Translations under genes and position numbers: made by a program | Notes under the pieces: model-generated | What the model was told of the DNA's origin: nothing | Databases searched by the model: none | The model's input: the letters and a program-made list of their open reading frames with translations, nothing else | Part shown: positions 56,103 through 64,000 of the stretch, one piece after another | Layout of the letters: every line of letters begins with the position of its first letter | Numbering within the stretch: the stretch's first letter is position 1 | Source of the DNA: Kocuria rosea subsp. polaris | GTDB lineage: Bacteria; Actinomycetota; Actinomycetes; Actinomycetales; Micrococcaceae | Direction: 5' to 3' | NCBI GenBank assembly: GCA_023896275.1 | Contig: MLDA01000004.1 | Location: 1 to 64,000, forward strand | Length of the DNA stretch: 64,000 nucleotides

Positions 56103-57253
56103 GCGTTGATGACTACCACCGCGTGCGCGAGCCGCGCGCCGTCCGCGACGTGCTGGAGCGCACGGGCGAGTTCGAACCGACCAACGCGCTGACCGCCGTC
56201 GTTCCGCTCGGGCCCGAGGCGCTGCGCGTGCTCGCCCGGGTCGGCTTCTCGCTGCCGCCGGTCCTGGCCTCCGCGACGGGCGAGGCGCACCTGCGGGTGC
56301 GGCGGCTCGTGGCCGGGTTCTTCAGCCCCGGCAAGGTCTCCGCGGTGGCGCCCGCCGTGCGCGCGCTTGCCGCCGAGCGGGCCGCCGCCGTGCGTGAGCG
56401 CCTGGCCGCGGGGGAGCAGGTCGACCTCGCCGCCGAGCTCGCCGCGCCCATCCCGCCGACGATCATGGCCGAACTGACCGGCACGGAATGCCCCGATCTG
56501 GACGCGCTCAAGCGGTGGAGCCAGGATTCGCTCGAGCTCTTCTGGGGCTGGCCCGACGAGGCGCGGCAGGTCGAGCTTGCGCGCAGCGCCGCCGAGTTCT
56601 ACGCGTGGCTGCGCTCCAGCGTGCGGGCCAGCCGCGGCGGAGACTCGCTCTTCGGGGTGTTGCACGCGGGCGGCCTCGGCGAACGGGAGATCTGCTCGCT
56701 CGGCTACTTCCTCGTCATCGCCGGCCAAGAGACCACCGCGCTGCTCATCAACACGGTGCTGTACCGGAGTCTGCGCGACCGCGACGCATGGGCCGCGTGC
56801 CGGGAGATGGACGCGGCGCGGGCGCAGGTCCGATCCGTCATCGCCGCCGAGTCTTCCGTGCACACGTGGCGCCGCCGGGCCGTGACCGACGCGGTCGTCG
56901 ACGGCGTCGCGCTGCCGGCCGGGGCAGAAATCCTGCTCGAGCTCAGCGGTCACCACCCGGTGCCGGACGGCTCCGGATACGGGCTCGCGTTCGGGCACGG
57001 CGTGCACCGGTGCCTGGGCGCCCGGCTCGCCGAGCTCGAGGCCGGGATCGTCCTGCAGGAGGCCGCCCGCGCCCTGCCCGACGCCGTCGTCTCCGGCGGC
57101 ACCCCGCCGTGGCTGCGGTTGCTCTCCTTCCAGGCACCGCTCGCGGTCGCGGCGAAAACGCCGGCGCACGACGGCGGCTCCGGCCCGGCCTCGGAGTTTG
57201 CCGCGGCAGGCGCCGGCACCGGGAATCGCGCCGGCGCGGGGGAGGAGCTGTGA
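56099..57253 (+). CDS. Cytochrome P450-like protein in the biotin operon, lacking ExxR
   Basis: 384 residues. The heme-binding loop FGHGVHRCLGARLAELE is intact with Cys305 as fifth ligand, and the I-helix motif AGQETT (208-213) is present. The K-helix ExxR motif is missing: where it should stand, before HTWRRRAVTD, the sequence is RSVIAAESSV (246-254). The meander before the heme loop is also short. Only a few P450 families are known without ExxR. The placement between bioF and bioD recalls Bacillus BioI, which cleaves acyl-ACP to pimeloyl-ACP. A pimeloyl-forming or fatty acyl-modifying role is suggested, not shown. The last 30 residues are Gly/Ala-rich. ATG and stop overlap both neighbours. 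Confidence 0.85.
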   Translation: MSVDDYHRVREPRAVRDVLERTGEFEPTNALTAVVPLGPEALRVLARVGFSLPPVLASATGEAHLRVRRLVAGFFSPGKVSAVAPAVRALAAERAAAVRERLAAGEQVDLAAELAAPIPPTIMAELTGTECPDLDALKRWSQDSLELFWGWPDEARQVELARSAAEFYAWLRSSVRASRGGDSLFGVLHAGGLGEREICSLGYFLVIAGQETTALLINTVLYRSLRDRDAWAACREMDAARAQVRSVIAAESSVHTWRRRAVTDAVVDGVALPAGAEILLELSGHHPVPDGSGYGLAFGHGVHRCLGARLAELEAGIVLQEAARALPDAVVSGGTPPWLRLLSFQAPLAVAAKTPAHDGGSGPASEFAAAGAGTGNRAGAGEEL

Positions 57254-57990
57254 TCCTCGCGATCACGGGGACGGACACGGGCGTCGGCAAGACGGTCGTC
57301 ACCGCTGCCCTTGCGGCGGCGCACCTCGCCGCGGGGCGCACGGTCGCCGTCTACAAGCCGGTGCAGACGGGCGAGCCGCCCGCGACTTCGGTCGGGACCC
57401 GTGGCGGCGACACCGGCGAGGTCGAGCGGCTGGCCGGGGCCGGCGTCGTGTTGGCGGAGGGGGCGCGCTTCGCCGAGCCCATGGCGCCCATCGCGGCGGC
57501 GGCCGCCGAGGGGAGCGCGCTGCCCGGGTTCGAGGACCACGTGGCCGCGATCGGCCACCTGCACGCGCGGACCGACGTCGTGCTCGTCGAGGGGGCCGGC
57601 GGGCTGCTCGTCCGTCTAACCGCGGCCGGGCACACGATCGCCGACGTGGCCCGCGCCGCCGGTGGGAGGCTGGTCGTCGTCGCCCGCGCCGGGCTGGGCA
57701 CGCTCAACCACACGGAGCTCACGCTCGAGGGGGCCGCCGCGCGCGGGGTGCCGGTCGCCGGCGTCGTGCTGGGCGCGTGGCCGGCCGGCGCTGGGCATAT
57801 CGAGGAGTCCAACGCGGACACGCTGCGGGGAGTCTGCGCGGACGCGGGGGTCGGCTGGTGGGGTGCGCTGCCCGACGGCGCGGGCGCCTGGGACGCCGAG
57901 CGATTCGGTGCTGCGGCGGTGCGCTGGTTCGGGTGTGTGCGGGATCGGGACGCAGCGTCGGCGGAGGCGGTCGTCCAGTCCAACGTGTGA
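57250..57990 (+). CDS. bioD: Dethiobiotin synthetase
   Basis: 246 residues, ATP-dependent carboxylation of DAPA to dethiobiotin. The P-loop is ITGTDTGVGKTVVTAALA at residues 5-22. Others: VAVYKPVQTGEPPATSVG, the catalytic Lys37 region, LVEGAGGLLVRLTAAGHTIADVARA (second ATP motif), ARAGLGTLNHTELTLEG and GVVLGAWP. GTG 57250 overlaps the stop of the P450 gene (GTGA). The last 25 residues are variable. This closes the biotin operon; bioC and bioH type genes for pimelate supply are not in the window. Confidence 0.95.
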   Translation: MILAITGTDTGVGKTVVTAALAAAHLAAGRTVAVYKPVQTGEPPATSVGTRGGDTGEVERLAGAGVVLAEGARFAEPMAPIAAAAAEGSALPGFEDHVAAIGHLHARTDVVLVEGAGGLLVRLTAAGHTIADVARAAGGRLVVVARAGLGTLNHTELTLEGAAARGVPVAGVVLGAWPAGAGHIEESNADTLRGVCADAGVGWWGALPDGAGAWDAERFGAAAVRWFGCVRDRDAASAEAVVQSNV

Positions 57991-58043
57991 ACCCCGGAGT
58001 CCTCGAACCAACGGAAGAACTCGCATCGGTCGCGCCGCTCCGG

Positions 58044-58076
58044 TAAACTCGGCTCGTAAGAGCCCCTGACTCTTAC
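58044..58076 (+). promoter_or_regulatory. purA leader: -10 box and hairpin
   Basis: TAAACT (58044-58049) fits a TAnnnT -10. Shortly downstream a 7-bp stem GTAAGAG/CTCTTAC with a 7-base loop (58056-58076) would lie near the transcript start. About 160 bp of leader follow before purA. The leader contains an ATG at 58102 in frame with purA that has no ribosome site. No known riboswitch fold was recognised. Confidence 0.4.
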
Positions 58077-58233
58077 GTTCAAGTGTGCCCGATTCGCGTC
58101 GATGGCCACGAGCAAGAGGCCCAGGGGCTTACGTGTGTCCGGTTCGACCGGAACCCGGTTCCGCGCCGCGCCGCACCAGAGTGGCCGGCGCAACCAAGAA
58201 CCGGACGCTGACCCGATGCAAGGGGAGGATCCC

Positions 58234-59523
58234 ATGCCAGCAATCGTGATCGTAGGCGCCCAGTGGGGCGACGAAGGCAAGGGCAAGGCCACCGATCTCC
58301 TCGGTGGACGAGTCGACTACGTCGTCAAGCCCAACGGCGGCAACAACGCCGGCCACACCGTCGTCGTGAACGGCGAGAAGTACGAGCTCAAGCTCCTTCC
58401 CGCCGGCATCCTGTCCCCGAACGCCACGCCGATCATCGGCAACGGCTGCGTGGTGAACCTCGAGGCATTGTTCGAGGAGATCGACGGGCTCGAGGCCCGC
58501 GGCGCGGACACGTCCAAGCTGCGCGTCTCCGCCAACGCCCACCTCGTGGCCCCGTACCACCAGACCATGGACAAGGTCACCGAGCGCTTCCTCGGCAAGC
58601 GCGCGATCGGCACCACCGGGCGCGGCATCGGCCCGGCCTACATGGACAAGATCGGCCGCCTCGGCATCCGCGTGCAGGACGTCTTCGACGAATCCATCCT
58701 GCGCCAGAAGGTCGAGGGCGCGCTGCGCCAGAAGAACGAGCTGCTGCTGAAGGTCTACAACCGCCGCAGCGTCGAGGTCGAGGAGATCGTCGACTACTTC
58801 CTCTCCTACGCGGAGCGGCTGCGCCCGCTCGTCATCGACTCGACCTTCGTCCTCAATGAGGCCCTCGACGCCGGCAAGGTCGTGCTCATGGAGGGCGGCC
58901 AGGCGACGTTCCTCGACGTCGACCACGGCACCTACCCGTTCGTCACCAGCTCGAACCCGACCGCGGGCGGCGCGTCCGTGGGCTCGGGCATCGGCCCGAC
59001 GCGCATCAACCGCTCCGTCGGCATCATCAAGGCCTACACCACGCGTGTGGGCGCGGGCCCGTTCCCGACCGAGCTGTTCGACGACTGGGGCATCTACCTG
59101 CAGAAGACCGGCGGCGAGTTCGGCGTGAACACCGGCCGCCCGCGCCGCTGCGGCTGGTACGACGCGGTCCTGGCCCGCCACGCCTCGCGCGTGAACGGCT
59201 TCACCGATTACTTCCTGACGAAGCTCGACGTGCTCACCGGCATCGAGCAAATCCCGGTATGCGTGGCCTACGACGTCGACGGCGTCCGCCACGACGAGAT
59301 GCCCATGACGCAGACCGACTTCCACCACGCCAAGCCGATCTTCGAGTACTTCGACGGGTGGACCGAGGACATCACCGGCGCCCGCACGCTCGAGGATCTG
59401 CCGGAGAACGCCCGGAAGTACGTGCTCGCGCTCGAGGAGCGCTCCGGGGCGCGATTCTCCGCGATCGGCGTCGGCCCGGACCGCGAGCAGACGATCGTGC
59501 GCTACGACCTGGTCGAAGCCTAG
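58234..59523 (+). CDS. purA: Adenylosuccinate synthetase
   Basis: 429 residues, GTP-dependent synthesis of adenylosuccinate from IMP and aspartate. Landmarks: [20 protein letters not shown] (GTP loop with the catalytic Asp), [110 protein letters not shown] and [13 protein letters not shown] 58234 with AAGGGGAGGAT just upstream. In relatives it tends to follow DUF3151; here 17 kb of accessory DNA separate them. An intrinsic terminator follows. Confidence 0.98.
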   Translation: MPAIVIVGAQWGDEGKGKATDLLGGRVDYVVKPNGGNNAGHTVVVNGEKYELKLLPAGILSPNATPIIGNGCVVNLEALFEEIDGLEARGADTSKLRVSANAHLVAPYHQTMDKVTERFLGKRAIGTTGRGIGPAYMDKIGRLGIRVQDVFDESILRQKVEGALRQKNELLLKVYNRRSVEVEEIVDYFLSYAERLRPLVIDSTFVLNEALDAGKVVLMEGGQATFLDVDHGTYPFVTSSNPTAGGASVGSGIGPTRINRSVGIIKAYTTRVGAGPFPTELFDDWGIYLQKTGGEFGVNTGRPRRCGWYDAVLARHASRVNGFTDYFLTKLDVLTGIEQIPVCVAYDVDGVRHDEMPMTQTDFHHAKPIFEYFDGWTEDITGARTLEDLPENARKYVLALEERSGARFSAIGVGPDREQTIVRYDLVEA

Positions 59524-59537
59524 GAATCTCCTTTGAG

Positions 59538-59567
59538 AGGCCGTGTCCCCCTGGGGCACGGCCTTTT
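59538..59567 (+). terminator. Intrinsic terminator after purA
   Basis: Stem GGCCGTGTCCCC with GGGGCACGGCC (one bulged base, CT loop), followed by TTTT. It begins 15 bp after the purA stop. Confidence 0.85.
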
Positions 59568-59619
59568 CCGTACGCTCGCGCGGGTAGGCTTGTCAAGGAC
59601 TCGATTTAAGGATGCATCT

Positions 59620-60636
59620 ATGGGGGAGATCCAGCTTCGTCGACTCGTGACGGATGACGATGTCGTGCTGCGCGCGGCGACGCACGCCAACATGAACTGG
59701 CGCGGCCGGGAGCGGTTCTCCTACCGGCAGATCGACACCCAATCCCATTTCCGGCAGTACTGCCGCCTCGACCCCGAACGCGGGGATTTCGGTTTCGTCG
59801 CCGAGGTCGACGGCCTGCCCGTCGGCGTCGTCTGGTGCCTCTTCCTCGACGCCGACCACCCTGGATACGGGTACATCGGAGACGGCGTGCCCGAGCTGAG
59901 CCTCTCCGTCTGGTCCGGCTACCGCGGGTTGGGCCTCGGACAGCGGCTGCTGAGCCGCGCGCTCGACGCCGCCCGGAAACAGCGTATCGCCCGCATCAGC
60001 CTGAGCGTCGAGGCCGCCAACGCCTCCGCCGTGCGCCTTTACCGCAGGGCCGGCTTCCGCCCGTCCCCCGAAGCGATCGATGAGGGCACGTACGTCATCG
60101 AGCTCTCCTCCGTCGCGGTCCGCCCCGAGCGGCCGAGCGAGAAGGACCGCGTCCGCGAGGTCGTGTCCGCCGCGTTCGAGACGGAGGCGGAGGCCGACCT
60201 GGTCGACGCCCTCCGGCGGGAACCCGAGTGGATGCCCGGGCTCTCGTGGGTCGGCGAGGACCCCGAGCGCGGAATCGTCGCCCACGCGCTGCTGACCCGC
60301 TGCCGCATCGGCGAGGCCGACGCCCTCGCGCTGGCACCGTGCGCCGTGCATCCCGCCGAGCAGTGTCGCGGCGTCGGTACCGCCGTGATCAGCGGCGCGC
60401 TTGAGGCGGCGCGCGAGCGCGGGGAGCGCTACGTCGTCGTCCTGGGGCACCCCGGGTACTACCCGCGGTTCGGTTTCCGCGCGGCGGCCGCCTACGGGGT
60501 GCACCTACCGTCGGGCGCGCCCGACGGAGCGCTCATGGTGCTGGACGTGAGCGGCGCGTGGGACATTCCGGCGGGAACCGTCGAGTACGCCGCGCCGTTC
60601 GGCCTGGGAACCGGGGGCGACGCCTCGCGTGGTTAG
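59620..60636 (+). CDS. Tandem GNAT-family N-acetyltransferase
   Basis: 338 residues holding two GNAT domains. The first (about 1-155) has LSLSVWSGYRGLGLGQRLLSRALDAARKQRIARISLSVEAANASAVRLYRRAGFRP, complete acetyl-CoA loop and motif B. The second (about 170-325) resembles YhbS: VREVVSAAFETEAEADLVDALR, LAPCAVHPAEQCRGVGTAVISGALEAARERGERYVVVLGHPGYYPRFGFRAAAAYGVH. The ATG at 59620 follows AAGGA. Both catalytic halves look intact. Substrates unknown. It ends just before the glutaminase gene, with 9 bp between, so the two are probably co-transcribed. Confidence 0.88.
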   Translation: MGEIQLRRLVTDDDVVLRAATHANMNWRGRERFSYRQIDTQSHFRQYCRLDPERGDFGFVAEVDGLPVGVVWCLFLDADHPGYGYIGDGVPELSLSVWSGYRGLGLGQRLLSRALDAARKQRIARISLSVEAANASAVRLYRRAGFRPSPEAIDEGTYVIELSSVAVRPERPSEKDRVREVVSAAFETEAEADLVDALRREPEWMPGLSWVGEDPERGIVAHALLTRCRIGEADALALAPCAVHPAEQCRGVGTAVISGALEAARERGERYVVVLGHPGYYPRFGFRAAAAYGVHLPSGAPDGALMVLDVSGAWDIPAGTVEYAAPFGLGTGGDASRG

Positions 60637-60645
60637 GATCGGATC

Positions 60646-61920
60646 ATGCGATCACCGATCCCCGATTACCTGACAGAGGTCCTCGACTCGACCCGGGACG
60701 ACACAAGCGGGAACGTCGCCGACTACATCCCGGAACTGGCGCGCGCGAACCCGGACGTCACGGCCATCGCCCTCGCCACGGTGGAGGGGTCGGTCTACTG
60801 CGTCGGCGACGCGGACCACGGGTTCTCGATCCAGTCGATGTCGAAGCCGTTCACCTACGCGCTGGCCCTGGCCGACCACGGCATCGAGGCCGTCGGCCAG
60901 CGCATCGGCGTCGAGCCCTCGGGTGAAGCCTTCAACGAGATCTCCCTCGAAGCCGACACCGGCCGACCGCTGAACCCGATGATCAACGCCGGGGCGATCG
61001 CGGCACACTCCCTCGTCCGCGCCGATTCGGCCGCCGAACGCGACCTTCGCGTGCTCGAGCACTACTCGGCATTCGCCGGCCGGGAGCTGGGCATCGCGGA
61101 GGAAGTCTTCGAATCGGAGCAGTCCACCGGGCACCGCAATCTCGGGCTGGGCCACCTCATGAAGTCCTTCGGGATCATCGACGACGACCCGGTCGACGTG
61201 GTCAACGGGTACATCCGTCAGTGCTCGGTGTCCGTTACGGTCCGAGACCTGGCGCTCATGGCGGCTACGCTCGCGAACGCGGGAGTCCAGCCGGTGACCG
61301 GGCAGCGGGTAGTCGACGCGCACGCGACCCGGCACGTGCTCAGTGTGATGACGAGCTGCGGGATGTACGACGCGGCGGGTGACTGGCTGACGACCGTGGG
61401 CATTCCGGCCAAGAGCGGCGTCGCCGGAGGCATCATCGGCGTCCTGCCCGGGCAGGTCGGCGTCGCCGTCTTCTCCCCGCGGCTCGACGCGCACGGCAAC
61501 AGCGCCCGCGGCATCCGCATGATGGAGCGAATCTCCCGAGATCTGGGCATGCACCTCATGGAGGCGACGCGCCCGTCCCGCTCGGCGATCCGCGACCGCC
61601 GCGTCGAGACGGTGCGGGGTGAGGACATCACGGTCTACGAGCTCCAGGGCGACCTGGTCTTCGTCAGCACCGAATCGCTCATCCGGGACGCGGTCGAGAA
61701 CCCGCCGACGACGTCGGTCGTCGCCTTCGACATGCACCGCGTCGACGAGATCTCCGACGTGGCGAAGAAGATGTCGGCCGAGGCTGCGCGCAGGATGAAG
61801 CTCGACGGGCACCGGGTTGTGCTGATCGACCCGAACGAGGTGCTCCCGTCCTTCGAACTCGGGGATGGGACGACCCCGGAATACTTCGCGAGCGTTGCTG
61901 ATATCGACGTCGGCCGCTGA
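60646..61920 (+). CDS. glsA: Glutaminase with C-terminal STAS domain
   Basis: 424 residues. The serine-dependent glutaminase A core (1-310) has FSIQSMSKPFTYALALADHG (SxxK catalytic Ser-Lys), PLNPMINAGAIAAHSLV, GHRNLGLGHLMKSFGII, CSVSVTVRDLALMAATLANAG, VMTSCGMYDAAGDW, and GVAGGIIGVLPGQVGVAVFSPRLDAHGNSARG. A STAS-like domain follows (330-424: ELQGDLVFVSTESLIRDAV, VVAFDMHRVDEISDVAKKM). This fusion is known in the salt-tolerant glutaminase of Micrococcus luteus. Hydrolyses glutamine to glutamate. The role of the STAS domain, regulatory or for localisation, is not settled. Confidence 0.93.
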   Translation: MRSPIPDYLTEVLDSTRDDTSGNVADYIPELARANPDVTAIALATVEGSVYCVGDADHGFSIQSMSKPFTYALALADHGIEAVGQRIGVEPSGEAFNEISLEADTGRPLNPMINAGAIAAHSLVRADSAAERDLRVLEHYSAFAGRELGIAEEVFESEQSTGHRNLGLGHLMKSFGIIDDDPVDVVNGYIRQCSVSVTVRDLALMAATLANAGVQPVTGQRVVDAHATRHVLSVMTSCGMYDAAGDWLTTVGIPAKSGVAGGIIGVLPGQVGVAVFSPRLDAHGNSARGIRMMERISRDLGMHLMEATRPSRSAIRDRRVETVRGEDITVYELQGDLVFVSTESLIRDAVENPPTTSVVAFDMHRVDEISDVAKKMSAEAARRMKLDGHRVVLIDPNEVLPSFELGDGTTPEYFASVADIDVGR

Positions 61921-61993
61921 CGCAGGGGGCGCGCTCCTGGTAGCCGAACCGTGACCGGGTCGTCACGCCGTCGTCACGGGGGCGGCGAATCGG

Positions 61994-62023
61994 TAGGGTG
62001 GATCACACTCACGCTGGGTGTGA
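61994..62023 (+). promoter_or_regulatory. Candidate promoter of the amidase gene
   Basis: TAGGGT (61994-61999) is a possible -10, followed by TCACAC/GTGTGA arms (62003-62023) with a 9-base spacer. The -35 is unclear. Confidence 0.3.
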
Positions 62024-62068
62024 GGCGAGAACCGGCCCTAGGCCGTCGGCGCAGACGAGGAGGCGACG

Positions 62069-62848
62069 ATGAAGATTAGCGTGGCACAGCTGAACCCGTC
62101 GGGGGACCTGGAAGACAATCTCGAGGTCGTCCGCAGGCTGACCCGCCGGGCGCGCGATGAGGGCGCCGACTTGGTCCTCTTCCCGGAGGAGACCATGTTC
62201 ACTATCCGTCACGTGGCGGGCGACCTCCGCGAGGCGGTGGATCGGGACTGGTCGACGTTCGTCCAGCAGCTCAGCCTGTTAGCGGCCGAGGAGTCGATCG
62301 CGATCGTGGCCGGAGGCTACGAGTCCAGCGGGGAGGCCCGCCCCTACAACACGGTGGTGGCCATCGACGGCAGCGGGAGGATCGTCAGTACCTACCGCAA
62401 GGTCCACCTCTTCGACGCGTTCTCCTACAAGGAGTCCGAGCGGATCAAACCGGGCGACCCCGATGACGTCGCCGTGATCGAGATCGACGGCCTGCGCTTT
62501 GGCGTGATGACCTGCTACGACATCCGCTTCCCGGAGATCGCGCGCCGGCTCACCACAGCGGGGGCCGACGTCCTGCTGGTCGCCGCCGCCTGGTTCAAGG
62601 GCGATCACAAAGTCGAGCACTGGGAGACGATCCTGCGCACGCGCGCGATCGAGAACACCGTGTGGGTCGCCGCGGCTGGGACGTCGTCGACGAACACCGT
62701 CGGTCACTCTGCGGTGCTCGATCCGATGGGTATCCCGGTCGATTTCCTCGACGACGAGGCTGAGGGGCTCGTTACGGTCGACGTCACGCGCAAGCGCATC
62801 GAAGAGGTCCGCGAATTCCTCCCGGTGCTGGCCAATCGGCGCCTCTAG
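62069..62848 (+). CDS. Carbon-nitrogen hydrolase (nitrilase superfamily amidase)
   Basis: 259 residues with the nitrilase triad in place: Glu in DLVLFPEETMFT (residue about 40), Lys in TYRKVHLFDAFSYKES (about 112), and Cys in FGVMTCYDIRFPEIAR (about 152). The sequence resembles the Nit1/YafV-type group that includes deaminated-glutathione amidase and omega-amidase. HWETILRTRAIENTVWVAAAGTSS is the usual late segment. Acts on small amides in the cytoplasm; the exact substrate is not shown. ATG 62069 after GACGAGGAGGC. Glutaminase upstream is independent (148-bp gap with its own promoter candidate). Confidence 0.9.
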   Translation: MKISVAQLNPSGDLEDNLEVVRRLTRRARDEGADLVLFPEETMFTIRHVAGDLREAVDRDWSTFVQQLSLLAAEESIAIVAGGYESSGEARPYNTVVAIDGSGRIVSTYRKVHLFDAFSYKESERIKPGDPDDVAVIEIDGLRFGVMTCYDIRFPEIARRLTTAGADVLLVAAAWFKGDHKVEHWETILRTRAIENTVWVAAAGTSSTNTVGHSAVLDPMGIPVDFLDDEAEGLVTVDVTRKRIEEVREFLPVLANRRL

Positions 62849-62893
62849 GAGGCCCGGAATCCCCCGGAATCATGCGGATGTCGGGGCCTTTCG

Positions 62894-62945
62894 AAAAAAG
62901 TTCAAAAAAAAGTTCGCCGCCGCGTAACCTCCCGGGGAGTCGAAG
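62894..62945 (+). promoter_or_regulatory. A-tract and promoter region before the sigma factor gene
   Basis: Two A-tract repeats (AAAAAAGTTC at 62894-62903 and AAAAAAAAGTTC directly after) occur in otherwise GC-rich DNA, followed by GTAACC (62924-62929). GTAACC resembles an ECF-type -35; 16 bases later CGATGA could be a -10. This would allow autoregulation by the sigma factor below, but it is a guess. Confidence 0.35.
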
Positions 62946-63072
62946 CGATGACGTATGTGGAGCCGGGTTGAGAGTTTCCCCCCAACGATTTTCAGCCCGG
63001 CTCCTTTATAACTTATTGATAACTTCGCACTACACTGGTTTTCGACCGCCGTCGACGAACCCGAGGAGTGCA

Positions 63073-63624
63073 GTGGCCGCCATCTTGACGGATGACGTGC
63101 TCGAGCAGGCTCGGCACGGCGATACCGGCGCGTTAACCGCTCTTTACCAGAACCTGGCCGGGCCGGTACATGGCTATCTGGCGGCGAAGGGACTTGAGGA
63201 CCCGGAAGCTGCGGCTCAGGAGGTGTTCCTCACCGTGTTCGCTCGCCTCGCCGACGTGACCGGCGGAGCCGCAGGGCTTCGAAAGTTCACCTTCTCCATC
63301 GCGCACGCCCGCATGGTCGACGCCACGCGAGCACGTGCCCGCGCCCCCCGCGCCGTCGAATACGACGCCGCCACCGACCCCCGCGTGGAGTCCTCCCCCC
63401 AAGACGAGCTGCTCGGGCGGCTCGAATCCGGGTATCTCGCGCAGGCCCTCGAATCCCTCGTTCCCGATCAGCGCGAGTGCGTCATGCTGCGCATCGTCGC
63501 CGGGATGACCATCGAAGAGACGGCCGAAATCATGGGCAAGTCCGCGGGGTCCGTCAAGCAGTTGCAGCGCCGGGGGCTGCTCACCATGAAGAAGAGCCTC
63601 GAGGAGGTGAACGGCGATGACTGA
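63073..63624 (+). CDS. RNA polymerase sigma-70 family factor, ECF-like
   Basis: 183 residues. The region 2 helices include LEQARHGDTGALTALYQNLAGPVHGYLAAKGLEDPEAAAQEVFLTVFARLADVTGGAAGLRKFTFSIAHARMVDATR; region 4 is LESLVPDQRECVMLRIVAGMTIEETAEIMGKSAGSVKQLQRRGLLTMKKSLE. GTG 63073 has GAGGAG upstream and directly precedes the sigma region; the frame continues upstream through Ser/Arg-rich sequence unlike a sigma factor. It overlaps the next gene by 8 bp, a coupling usual for sigma and anti-sigma. Probable regulon: envelope or oxidative stress, not visible here. Confidence 0.9.
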   Translation: MAAILTDDVLEQARHGDTGALTALYQNLAGPVHGYLAAKGLEDPEAAAQEVFLTVFARLADVTGGAAGLRKFTFSIAHARMVDATRARARAPRAVEYDAATDPRVESSPQDELLGRLESGYLAQALESLVPDQRECVMLRIVAGMTIEETAEIMGKSAGSVKQLQRRGLLTMKKSLEEVNGDD

Positions 63625-64000
63625 TCCGTATCGGGACTCCTTCGACGTCGACGCCCTGCTCGAGGAGGCGGGGATCGCCGACGCCGCCGCGCTGCGCGAG
63701 GCCGTCGAATCCCTGCACGCCGCCGGGGAGCTGCCTGCACCGCCCCCCACCGGGCCGCTGGCCGATCTGCTCGAGGGGCGCCTGACTGCCGCCGAAGCCG
63801 CGGCTGCCGCCGGCATCACGGTGGAATCCGACGCCGACAATGTCATCGGGTTCGACCCGGCGAAGTCGCGCAAGCGCCGCGGGGGCGCCGTCACGGGCGG
63901 CCTGACCGTTGTCGCGCTCGCCGCGGCGGCTGGTCTGGCCGGCGTGGCCGCTGCCGATGTGCCGCCGCGGGCCGCCTCGCCGGTCGTCAACGTGACGGTC
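63617..64000 (+). CDS. Probable anti-sigma factor, membrane protein (truncated by window end)
   Basis: 128 codons from ATG 63617 to the end of the window without a stop. The N-terminus is acidic and cytoplasmic (DSFDVDALLEEAGIADAAALREAVESL, LADLLEGRLTAAEAAAAAG). A basic patch (KSRKRRGG) is followed by one transmembrane helix near 95-115 (LTVVALAAAAGLAGVAAA). An extracytoplasmic part begins with PPRAASPVVNV. The overlap with the sigma gene and the single-helix plan suggest an anti-sigma factor, but no zinc-binding HxxxCxxC motif is seen in the part present. Confidence 0.7.
   Translation, partial: MTDPYRDSFDVDALLEEAGIADAAALREAVESLHAAGELPAPPPTGPLADLLEGRLTAAEAAAAAGITVESDADNVIGFDPAKSRKRRGGAVTGGLTVVALAAAAGLAGVAAADVPPRAASPVVNVTV

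Noticed and set aside
58102-58233. In-frame upstream ATG extending purA by 44 residues
   Set aside because: No ribosome site, extension is Arg/Gly/Pro-rich, and ATG 58234 has a strong AAGGGGAGG site followed by the canonical PurA N-terminus.
57991-58233. Purine riboswitch in the purA leader
   Set aside because: Only a simple 7-bp hairpin is visible; no conserved purine aptamer core was recognised.

Overview
The window is high-GC, densely packed bacterial DNA. Gene content points to an actinobacterium, most likely a Micrococcaceae member (Arthrobacter, Citricoccus, Kocuria or Zhihengliuella relatives). Evidence: many GTG and TTG starts, TAnnnT-type -10 boxes, a DUF222/HNH endonuclease, a DUF3151 gene next to class II aldolase, EspG-like and WXG100-like proteins, a BioQ-type repressor before bioB, and a glutaminase-STAS fusion. 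No rRNA, tRNA, CRISPR array, integrase or insertion sequence was found. The genus is inference.

Layout. (1) 1-5.1 kb: a peptide/nickel-type ABC importer, a divergent ArsR regulator with a His-rich tail and a CorA transporter, suggesting metal uptake. (2) 5.2-9.1 kb: ROK regulator, xylA, xylB. (3) 9.1-11.8 kb: an ABC ATPase and a large membrane protein of the bacteriocin-associated (lactococcin 972-type) family, with no recognisable bacteriocin gene. (4) 12.1-19.4 kb: a six-gene, translationally coupled operon (TIM-barrel enzyme, DhaK-DhaL kinase, RpiB-like and TPI-like isomerases, HCDH-like dehydrogenase, GntP symporter) with a divergent GntR regulator and a 27-bp operator. It looks like an acid-sugar pathway running through a tetrulose to erythrose 4-phosphate. 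(5) 19.4-26.2 kb: a GH3 enzyme, sugar ABC importer and LacI regulator laid out like the Streptomyces bxl xylobiose system. (6) 26.2-33.6 kb: merR-alkD, sulP, prfC, a GNAT, a second MerR and a TrmH-type methyltransferase. (7) 33.7-39.0 kb: HNH protein, secreted lipase-like hydrolase, TetR and SDR-like protein. (8) 39.1-40.6 kb: fba and DUF3151, closed by a strong terminator.

(9) 40.7-49.0 kb is the most unusual part: two paralogous cassettes driven by two near-identical promoters. Each has a small WXG100-like helical protein, a larger protein with a WXG-like N-terminus and a hydrophobic glycine-zipper C-terminus, a protein combining a PsbP/MOG1-like N-terminus with an EspG-like C-terminus, and an integral membrane protein. 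No type VII secretion ATPase or channel gene is present. I read it as an orphan type VII export effector/chaperone/immunity island; that function is inference.

(10) 49.1-51.5 kb: thymidine kinase, glutathione-independent formaldehyde dehydrogenase, small membrane protein. (11) 51.6-58.0 kb: BioQ-like repressor and a fully overlapping bioB-bioA-bioF-P450-bioD operon. The P450 lacks the ExxR motif and BioB has a cysteine-rich tail. (12) 58.2-64 kb: purA, a double GNAT, glutaminase-STAS, a nitrilase-family amidase and an ECF-type sigma factor followed by a membrane protein cut by the window end.

The sugar modules converge on the pentose-phosphate pool: the bxl-like importer and GH3 enzyme would supply xylose to XylA/XylB, and the tetrulose operon would supply erythrose 4-phosphate.
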